A DNA stretch of 6,288 nucleotides from Bacteroidota bacterium (GTDB lineage: Bacteria > Bacteroidota > Bacteroidia > Chitinophagales > Chitinophagaceae): positions 1-6,288 of the forward strand of contig VBAU01000222.1 in assembly GCA_005883855.1 (NCBI GenBank), in the 5' to 3' direction. Shown piece by piece: positions 1-4,924 of this stretch. The position numbers were made by a program, and so were the translations under genes. The notes beneath the pieces were generated by a model. It saw only the letters and a list, made by a program, of their open reading frames with translations, did no database searches and was not told the origin of the DNA. The number at the start of each line of letters is the position of its first letter. Position 1 is the stretch's first letter.

Positions 1-127
1 CTGAAAGGCGCCGTATAAAGTAGCATTTGTGCTATTGTCGCTAAAAAAGATTAATGAAACTTTAATTGGTAAAGTTCTTTGAGAAGTAAACCAAATAGAA
101 CGAACGGTATGCATCCAACATTCCGGC

Positions 128-173
128 GTTGTTGGTGTTGCGCCAAGCCACGCAGCCAAGCATCACCAACAAC
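128..173. repeat. Inverted repeat with a competing third arm
   Basis: Positions 128-137 (gttgttggtg) are the perfect reverse complement of 164-173 (caccaacaac). With one mismatch the pairing extends to 128-141 against 160-173, leaving an 18-base loop. The same caccaaca arm can instead pair with tgttggtg at 215-222. Copy 1 can therefore fold in two mutually exclusive ways. In copy 2 the equivalent inner pair is 1256-1269 with 1310-1323 (12 of 14 positions pair). Confidence 0.7.
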
Positions 174-250
174 CGAATCACGGCATGCTTGAAAATTGAA
201 CGTAACGATTGAGCTGTTGGTGAATCCTCTGCGTAAGACCTACCGCGGCG
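135..250 (+). repeat. Diverged direct repeat, copy 1 (left of protease gene)
   Basis: This stretch aligns with 1229-1360 in the same orientation. Shared blocks in order are gcgc[c/t]aag (140-147 and 1237-1244), gcagc (152-156 and 1249-1253), caccaacaacc (164-174 and 1260-1270), tgaaaattgaa (190-200 and 1286-1296), ttgagctgtt (209-218 and 1306-1315) and ctctgcg (227-233 and 1335-1341). The blocks keep nearly the same spacing, and the sequence between them is variable. The shared blocks are seen directly; the outer limits are approximate. Conserved blocks with variable spacers suggest a structured or recombination-related element rather than a recent duplication. Confidence 0.7.
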
Positions 251-251
251 T

Positions 252-279
252 AAATAGGCACTTCTAAGAATGCCTATTT
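252..279 (-). terminator. Hairpin just after the protease stop, likely terminator
   Basis: A perfect 9 bp stem, aaataggca (252-260) with tgcctattt (271-279), encloses a 10-base loop. On the minus strand the loop can pair further (ttc/gaa), giving about 12 bp with one bulge. It begins 7 nt after the stop codon of the minus-strand protease gene. The U-tract on that strand is weak. On the plus strand a T-rich stretch follows the stem, so it may work in either direction or only as a 3'-end-stabilising hairpin. Confidence 0.55.
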
Positions 280-286
280 GATTTCT

Positions 287-1192
287 TTAACGACTACTGC
301 CTACTAGCGGAATCCCACTACTAACTGCACTTGGTCCAATCGTCCAGACAGTTGGTATATTATTAACCGCTCTCCCCATTGTGACACCAGGTCTATACTC
401 ATCTAACATATTGCATGGCTGAACATTTGAATCGAAAACACTTTGATGTCGTAATCCCAGTGTATGACCTGGCTCATGACTTGCTGCTTCTCCTATTGTG
501 AATGCATTATAGTTAAGCGCTGAAGAGAACACAAAGCATGGTGTATTGTCTCCCCAGGTAAACGATCCTCTAAACGCTACTCCTCCTGCACAAGTGGTAC
601 TTTGACAATACCACTGAAAGGATTGTGTTATATTAACCTTTACTCTTTTGTTATGATTTGCTCTATTGTATACTGATGTATCTGTTGTGACTACAACATT
701 GAATGTATCATAGTGCATTCGTACGGCAGTAAGCACAATTGCTTGTTCACTATTTGTCATATTTGCATCTTCAAGATAAATCGGTCCATCGGTGTTCCAG
801 GAGGTATTAACAATCGTATCTGCCTTAAAGTATAAAAGTATTACTGATAGGTAGGGTGTTGGATCGCACACATCTCCTATTCCATCTCTATCTGAATCTC
901 TCTGATCAGGGTTATATGTTAATGGGCAATTGTCACTTACATCAGGTATTCCATCTTTATCGCTATCTTTTCTTGATCCTGATTGAGTGGAGCTTTTTTG
1001 ATCTATCTCTTCTGCCCACTTAGCAGGTCTCTTAATTTTATTGAATTCCTTCATGCCAAATAGACGAGGGTCTGTTTCAGCTATGATCACCTTTGCTATA
1101 CTGGCTGAGTAATTTGGCAACCCAGCTTTCTTGCATCGGATCAATACGATTGCAGCTAACAATAGCAGTGCGAGCAATCTTAGAGGTTTCAT
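287..1192 (-). CDS. Secreted metzincin zinc metalloprotease with thrombospondin type 3 repeats, probable lipoprotein
   Basis: Predicted 301-residue zinc endopeptidase acting outside the cytoplasm; its substrate is unknown. The N-terminus is a signal sequence (two basic residues, then a Leu-rich stretch at about 6-18) ending at Cys20, which fits a lipoprotein cleavage site although Arg19 is atypical. Residues 76-112 carry Asp-rich calcium-binding thrombospondin type 3 repeats (DSDKDGIPDVSDNC, then DSDRDGIGDVCD). The catalytic part has the metzincin zinc site HEPGHTLGLRH at 239-249 (ligands His239, His243, His249; Glu240 catalytic) and a likely Met-turn at Met272 (VTMG), less likely Met262. The approach 'GSFTWGDN...FVF' and 'EAASHE' matches secreted bacterial reprolysin-like proteases. 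There is no C-terminal sorting domain or PKD repeat; the chain ends about 30 residues after the Met-turn. Ten of 15 Arg codons are AGA and none is CGC, CGG or AGG. It is flanked by direct repeats and has no gene partner. The family is well supported; lipidation is inferred. Confidence 0.85.
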   Translation of the reverse strand: MKPLRLLALLLLAAIVLIRCKKAGLPNYSASIAKVIIAETDPRLFGMKEFNKIKRPAKWAEEIDQKSSTQSGSRKDSDKDGIPDVSDNCPLTYNPDQRDSDRDGIGDVCDPTPYLSVILLYFKADTIVNTSWNTDGPIYLEDANMTNSEQAIVLTAVRMHYDTFNVVVTTDTSVYNRANHNKRVKVNITQSFQWYCQSTTCAGGVAFRGSFTWGDNTPCFVFSSALNYNAFTIGEAASHEPGHTLGLRHQSVFDSNVQPCNMLDEYRPGVTMGRAVNNIPTVWTIGPSAVSSGIPLVGSSR

Positions 1193-1228
1193 TGCGTTTT
1201 GGTTTTTCCGTAACTAAAGATCCATCCT

Positions 1229-1360
1229 AGGTTTGAGCGCTAAGTCCTGCAGCGAGGCGCACCAACAACCATTAGCGGTAACAAATGAAAATTGAATACG
1301 ACAATTTGAGCTGTTTGTGCGCCTACGCCCAAATCTCTGCGCAACACTAACAGCGGCACG
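1229..1360 (+). repeat. Diverged direct repeat, copy 2 (right of protease gene)
   Basis: This is the second copy of the element at 135-250, in the same orientation, with the shared blocks listed there. It has its own imperfect inverted repeat: 1256-1269 pairs with 1310-1323 at 12 of 14 positions. It has about 12 extra bases after the inner right arm, and its right end (gcgcaacactaacagcgg) resembles the reverse complement of sequence on the left side of copy 1 (126-142). It fills most of the 193-base gap between the protease and DUF2339 genes; nothing else was recognised there. Confidence 0.68.
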
Positions 1361-1385
1361 GCTCGCTCATTGTAATCCTTATCCT

Positions 1386-2717
1386 CTAATCCGTGTTCTT
1401 AAATAGGGTTTGTTTAAATTTCTGATAATAGAAAGAAAGAATAAGTAGCAATGTTCCAATCACCAGGTAAGCCACAATCTTCTGAAGGGTTGTAAATTTT
1501 GACGTGTCAAATATAATCAGTTTACCGAGAGTAATGGTCATTAAAAGGATGGCTGCAAGTCGTGGCCACGAGCGACGATTGTAAATCCCCAATACAAATA
1601 AAACCACTGCCAACGCCACCCATAGTAATGTTACGATTAGTCCATTCCAGTTGAAGCCAATGAACATTGCAAGAAGAATGACCGACTGAACGGAAAGCGA
1701 TCGTTGAAGTACTACGTCTGAAGGAAAGAAGAAGTAACTAATGATCATGAGGCATAGCATAAAAATAAAACCCCAACCCGTGATTGCAGCAAGATGATTT
1801 CCAAAGTCGCCAAGGCCAAAAACAATCAAGGCTGATATATAAAAAGCAATATTATTTGTGGCAGACTGTTGGATGTCCCGCGCACTTACCGGTTCGGCCC
1901 GCACGAGTCGATTAGCAAGAAAATTTACAGTGAACAAAAAATAAAGAGTGATTAGCAGGATAACGCCTGTCCAAAAATCTTTGGGCTGGTAACGAAAAAA
2001 TCCCCAAAGAATAAACAGGGTCCATGAAATGAAAAGGGCAAATTGTCCCATCACCTTCCACCTTTTTCGAAACGACAGGTAGACCACACCCACATTGATC
2101 ACGATGATATAAGAAAAGAGAAGGTCGGCTCTCTCTGAATTTTGGCTAATCAGAAAAGGAATGCCGTATGCGCCCACCATTCCGAGTACGGCAATTTCCT
2201 GCCGGTTATATCGAATAGCCTCGAAAGCAGTGTACGCGGTCAATCCCACCATCAAAAGAAAAGTAATCGCAAAGGAGAAAAATCCATAGTACACAAAAGC
2301 GGCATAGGTTGTAAAATATAAAGAGGCCATGGCACCACTGAACAATATGGCGCTAAACAACTGGTATTTTTTCCTAAGCCTCCATGATAAGAGGTATAAC
2401 ACTATGCCGGCTGTGTATGCTAAACCGATCCTGGCTGCTTCTGAGATCAATTCGCGGTCGATAGCATATTTAACACCAATAGAAATCCCAATGACCAATA
2501 CTACTATGCCGACAAGATGAATGATGCGAAGGCCAATGAAATTTTCAAGTCTGGAGTTTCTTGTCGTGTTATTTGTCGCAGGATTCAAAGATGTTTTGTT
2601 TTGTAACCTGTTTAATTCCTGCTGCAAACCAAAGAGTCGCTGCTGGTATCCGTGCATTTGCGCGGACAGTTCATCAACTTGTTTCTGCAGTTCATCTATC
2701 TTTTGTTCATCATTCAT
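1386..2717 (-). CDS. DUF2339 family polytopic membrane protein, short form
   Basis: Predicted inner-membrane protein of 443 residues; the biochemical role of the family is unknown. Residues about 4-40 form a coiled coil (heptad pattern IDELQKQVDELSAQM...LQQELNRLQ), followed by a Thr/Asn-rich linker (42-56). Roughly 13-15 hydrophobic segments follow from residue 62 to 428. Family-like features are 'GISIGVKYAIDRELISEAAR' (77-96), 'LYFTTYAAF' (133-141), 'GAYGIPFLISQ' (182-192), and the C-terminal 'RLAAILLMTITLGKLIIFD' (386-404) with 'ILSFYYQKF' (426-434). Many DUF2339 proteins are much longer (about 700-800 residues); here the N-terminal block runs into the C-terminal block with fewer helices between. 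The start is placed at the ATG at 2715-2717, because an ATG 10 codons upstream would add a non-coding-looking stretch (MFTKLLICLE) before the coiled coil. The gene diverges from the DUF4105 gene across 58 bp. Confidence 0.85.
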   Translation of the reverse strand: MNDEQKIDELQKQVDELSAQMHGYQQRLFGLQQELNRLQNKTSLNPATNNTTRNSRLENFIGLRIIHLVGIVVLVIGISIGVKYAIDRELISEAARIGLAYTAGIVLYLLSWRLRKKYQLFSAILFSGAMASLYFTTYAAFVYYGFFSFAITFLLMVGLTAYTAFEAIRYNRQEIAVLGMVGAYGIPFLISQNSERADLLFSYIIVINVGVVYLSFRKRWKVMGQFALFISWTLFILWGFFRYQPKDFWTGVILLITLYFLFTVNFLANRLVRAEPVSARDIQQSATNNIAFYISALIVFGLGDFGNHLAAITGWGFIFMLCLMIISYFFFPSDVVLQRSLSVQSVILLAMFIGFNWNGLIVTLLWVALAVVLFVLGIYNRRSWPRLAAILLMTITLGKLIIFDTSKFTTLQKIVAYLVIGTLLLILSFYYQKFKQTLFKNTD

Positions 2718-2775
2718 TTCAAGGCAAATTAGCAATTTTGTAAACAAGCAAATTTTAATATTTGCTTAGCGATAC
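2718..2775. promoter_or_regulatory. Divergent intergenic region, probable promoters
   Basis: This AT-rich 58 bp gap separates the divergent DUF2339 and DUF4105 genes, so it must carry the start signals of both unless transcription starts inside a gene. On the plus strand ttttg (2736-2740) and taatatttg (2756-2764) resemble the Bacteroidetes -33 TTTG and -7 TAnnTTTG elements, with one extra base in the latter. On the minus strand taaaatttg and taatttg are similar near-matches. None is exact, so the promoter positions are inferred. Confidence 0.35.
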
Positions 2776-4008
2776 ATGAATGATTTTTCCCGACCTTGTA
2801 AAAAAATTCGTCGGGTGAAAAAAGTTTTTTCTCTCATTGCCAGCTGCCTCTTCGTTCATTTTCTTTTAGCCCAGGATTCCTGTCGTTTTCAGATCAGCTT
2901 ACTCACCTGCACTCCGGGAGAAGAACTGTATTCCACTTTCGGCCACAGTGCTCTTAGGGTCACCGATAGCTCTTCCGGCGCGGACATAATTTATAACTAT
3001 GGAACGTTTGACTTTGATGACCCCAATTTTTACTCCAAATTTACTAGGGGAAAGCTTTTATACTTCGTTTCGATCGAAGGCTTTGAAAATTTTATGAAAG
3101 CGTATGAATACGAACAACGGGGAATAACCGAGCAGGTCCTTAATTTATCGTGTGAAGAAAAAGAAAAACTCGTGAATGCTTTGCAGGAAAACGCGAAGGA
3201 TGAAAACAAGTATTACAAATACGATTTCGTTGTCGACAATTGTACGACACGATTACGAGATATGGTATTTAAGAACTCAGACAGTCCGGTTGTCACAAAA
3301 AACATCCGCCCGAAAATTAGGATCACTTTCCGCAACCTCATACATGAAAATCTCGACAAAAGCTACCAGTATTGGAGCAAGTTGGGCATTGACGCTTTGC
3401 TAGGTAACCCGGTCGACAAAAAGATCAGTAACAATGAGGCCATGTTCCTGCCCGATTACTTATTAAAGGGTTTTGACAGCACGAAGGCAAATGGCAAGCC
3501 GCTGGTTTCAGCGAAAAATGAAATTCTAAGAGGTAACCTTGCGATCGAAAAGGCGCCTTTGCTTTCTCCTTTTGCCGTCTTCACAATTCTATTTCTCTTC
3601 ATTGCAGTGTTAATGTTCATGAGAACCAGCAATCGATTTTTTGCAGTATTTGATTTCATTCTTTTTTTTCTCGCCGGAACATTAGGAATATTGATTCTGT
3701 TTATGTGGTTTGGAACAGATCATCCGGAATGCAAAAACAATTTCAATATTACCTGGGCCTTCCCTCTTCATTTCCTGATTGTTTTTTTTATTTTCCAAAA
3801 ATGGCACTGGCTGCGATATTATTTCCTGGTTAGCTCCATCATACTTTTACTGTTACTGCTGCTTTGGAAATGGATACCGCAGGAGATGAATAACGCTTCG
3901 ATCCCTGTGGTCGCTTTACTACTGTTGCGAAGTGCTGCACGATACAAAAAATTTAACAATGACCACAGAAAAAACACTGGACTTTCAGAAAAGAAAAATT
4001 TCTTATAG
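2776..4008 (+). CDS. DUF4105 / Lnb N-terminal periplasmic domain protein with C-terminal membrane domain
   Basis: Predicted envelope protein of 410 residues. A basic N-terminus and hydrophobic stretch (17-32, ending LLAQ) form a signal sequence or first membrane anchor. Residues about 38-235 match the DUF4105 (Lnb N-terminal periplasmic) domain: 'CTPGEELYSTFGHSALRV' (45-62), 'IIYNYGTFDFDDPNFY' (71-86) and 'YKYDFVVDNCTTRLRD' (147-162). His57 and Cys156 are the conserved residues expected to form a thiol-type active site. Residues about 264-387 hold five membrane segments with a loop containing 'GTDHPECKNNFNITWAFPLH' (313-332), typical of Bacteroidetes members. Lnb proteins of Gram-positive bacteria are lipoprotein acyltransferases; the same activity here is inference. 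The start could instead be GTG at 2815, which would give a compact MKKVFSLI-type signal peptide. The 3' end overlaps the hydrolase gene by 50 nt, and the last ~17 residues, polar and basic, lie in that overlap. Confidence 0.85.
   Translation: MNDFSRPCKKIRRVKKVFSLIASCLFVHFLLAQDSCRFQISLLTCTPGEELYSTFGHSALRVTDSSSGADIIYNYGTFDFDDPNFYSKFTRGKLLYFVSIEGFENFMKAYEYEQRGITEQVLNLSCEEKEKLVNALQENAKDENKYYKYDFVVDNCTTRLRDMVFKNSDSPVVTKNIRPKIRITFRNLIHENLDKSYQYWSKLGIDALLGNPVDKKISNNEAMFLPDYLLKGFDSTKANGKPLVSAKNEILRGNLAIEKAPLLSPFAVFTILFLFIAVLMFMRTSNRFFAVFDFILFFLAGTLGILILFMWFGTDHPECKNNFNITWAFPLHFLIVFFIFQKWHWLRYYFLVSSIILLLLLLLWKWIPQEMNNASIPVVALLLLRSAARYKKFNNDHRKNTGLSEKKNFL
2784..2823 (+). other. Inverted repeat at the 5' end of the DUF4105 gene
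   Basis: Positions 2789-2794 (cccgac) pair perfectly with 2810-2815 (gtcggg). Flanking T-rich (2784-2788) and A-rich (2818-2823) runs extend the stem across a small bulge. The 3' arm ends on the first base of the alternative GTG start at 2815. If translation began there, this would be a leader hairpin that hides the start. If the ATG at 2776 is used, it lies in the signal-peptide coding part and may mean nothing. Confidence 0.3.
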
Positions 4009-4903
4009 AGTCGCTGGGGAAGGCCCGGTAGTCGTACTCCTTCACGGCTTGCCATTCGACGGGAATTTATGGAGGTCCTATCTAACTGCTAAGGGGGAGA
4101 TCAACACACAAGCCTCGCATTTCAAAGATTCATCATGGCCAGGCAAATTCAAATTTATCACACCAGATCTTCCGGGAAGTGGCGCATCAGAAATGATTGA
4201 TGACATGAGCATGGAAGGAATGGCTGAAGTGATCAAGAATATTATCGATATGGAAATTGGATCTACTGAAGCAATTCCAATTAAGGCGGACATAAATAGT
4301 GGCATGAGTTTCAGTTCTGAGGTGCGTGTGGTGGGCCCTTCCCCCAATGGGGGAAGTTGGAAGAGAGCTGCTTTGATCGGCCATAGTATGGGAGGTTATG
4401 TCTCCCTCGCATTTGCGGAGAAATATCCGGAGTATTTAAAAGGTCTTGGTTTGTTTCATTCGACCGCATACCCCGACAGCGAGGAGCGGAAAACAATCCG
4501 GAAGAAAGCAATCGAATCCATAAAAGACAGGGGTGCCGGTCAGTTCTTAAAAACAATGATACCGAACTTGTTTTCACCCGACTCCCGACACAAAATTGCT
4601 GATTCTATCGAACAGCTTATTGAACAAACAAACAACTTTTCCGCCGAGGCGCTCGTTTCTTATTATGAGGCCATGATGCGTCGCCCCGACCGTACCTCCG
4701 TATTAACAAACCTCAAAATTCCCATGCTTTTTATCGCCGGAAAATATGACAACGCGGCCCCGTTAAACGATGTCCTCAAGCTGTGCCATCTGCCTGAAAT
4801 ATCGTATTTTCATACCCTTTCCGAGTCAGGCCACATGGGAATGATTGAGGAAGGGGGAAAAAGCAATAATATTTTAAACGATTACCTAATAAACCTGTCT
4901 TGA
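3959..4903 (+). CDS. Alpha/beta hydrolase (fold-1) with an in-frame inserted segment
   Basis: Predicted cytoplasmic serine hydrolase of 314 residues; its substrate cannot be told. It has no signal peptide. Oxyanion-region 'LLHGLPFDG' lies at 27-35, 'ITPDLPGSGAS' at 67-77, the nucleophile elbow 'GHSMGG' at 141-146 (Ser143), the acid 'AGKYDNAAP' at 260-268 (Asp264) and the catalytic His in 'SESGHMGM' at 288-295 (His292). The triad is complete, so the enzyme could be active. The Asp70-to-Ser143 distance (73 residues) is about 30 more than usual. The excess is residues ~102-134, encoded by the insert at 4262-4360. A shorter extra segment sits at ~43-60. The start chosen is ATG 3959 (A-rich upstream, gives MTTEKTLDFQ); an ATG 27 nt upstream adds residues unlike the family. 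It overlaps the DUF4105 gene end by 50 nt in another frame and is followed 21 nt later by the adhesin gene, so it is probably in one transcript with both. Confidence 0.88.
   Translation: MTTEKTLDFQKRKISYRVAGEGPVVVLLHGLPFDGNLWRSYLTAKGEINTQASHFKDSSWPGKFKFITPDLPGSGASEMIDDMSMEGMAEVIKNIIDMEIGSTEAIPIKADINSGMSFSSEVRVVGPSPNGGSWKRAALIGHSMGGYVSLAFAEKYPEYLKGLGLFHSTAYPDSEERKTIRKKAIESIKDRGAGQFLKTMIPNLFSPDSRHKIADSIEQLIEQTNNFSAEALVSYYEAMMRRPDRTSVLTNLKIPMLFIAGKYDNAAPLNDVLKLCHLPEISYFHTLSESGHMGMIEEGGKSNNILNDYLINLS
4262..4360 (+). repeat. Probable palindromic repeat element inserted in frame in the hydrolase gene
   Basis: These ~99 bases encode residues about 102-134, which have no place in the usual alpha/beta hydrolase core. 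The stretch contains the perfect palindrome cttccccc-aat-gggggaag (4338-4356, 8 bp stem, 3-base loop), giving the peptide 'GPSPNGGSW'. A second inverted pair, aattgga (4255-4261) and tccaatt (4276-4282), marks the left part. Length is a multiple of three, so the frame is kept. GC-rich palindromes of this look are common as dispersed intergenic repeats in Bacteroidetes; that this is one of them is inference. The boundaries are approximate. Confidence 0.5.
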
Positions 4904-4924
4904 TTTAATCCCAACCTGCAATAA

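Larger units (their letters stand above)
1..286. other. Gene-free region upstream of the repeat and beyond the protease stop
   Basis: No open reading frame with recognisable coding character lies here on either strand. The first ~125 bases are plain AT-rich sequence with only a weak 5 bp hairpin (21-34). The rest is the repeat at about 135-250 and the hairpin at 252-279, listed separately. No tRNA, CRISPR or clear promoter was seen. Confidence 0.6.

Noticed and set aside
21..34. Small hairpin tagca-tttg-tgcta near the window start
   Set aside because: Only 5 bp with no T-run after it; too weak to call a terminator of an unseen upstream gene.
164..222. Canonical integron attC site
   Set aside because: Size and symmetry are suggestive, but the arms do not satisfy the RYYYAAC / GTTRRRY cores and no integrase is in view; kept only as a hypothesis in the findings.
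2718..2747. Upstream ATG for the DUF2339 gene at 2745-2747
   Set aside because: It adds ten residues unlike the family and covers most of the short divergent promoter gap; the ATG at 2715-2717 leads directly into the coiled coil.
2329..2769. Plus-strand reading frames across 2329-2520 and 2521-2769
   Set aside because: They lie antisense to the DUF2339 gene, have unlikely compositions and no recognisable domain; the minus strand carries the clear family motifs.
3661..3788. T8 runs in the DUF4105 gene as slippage sites or frameshifts
   Set aside because: The frame is consistent with the membrane helices before and after both runs; they simply encode Phe-rich helices.
3819..4577. Minus-strand reading frames across the hydrolase and the end of the DUF4105 gene
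   Set aside because: They are antisense shadows of genes with intact motifs on the plus strand.
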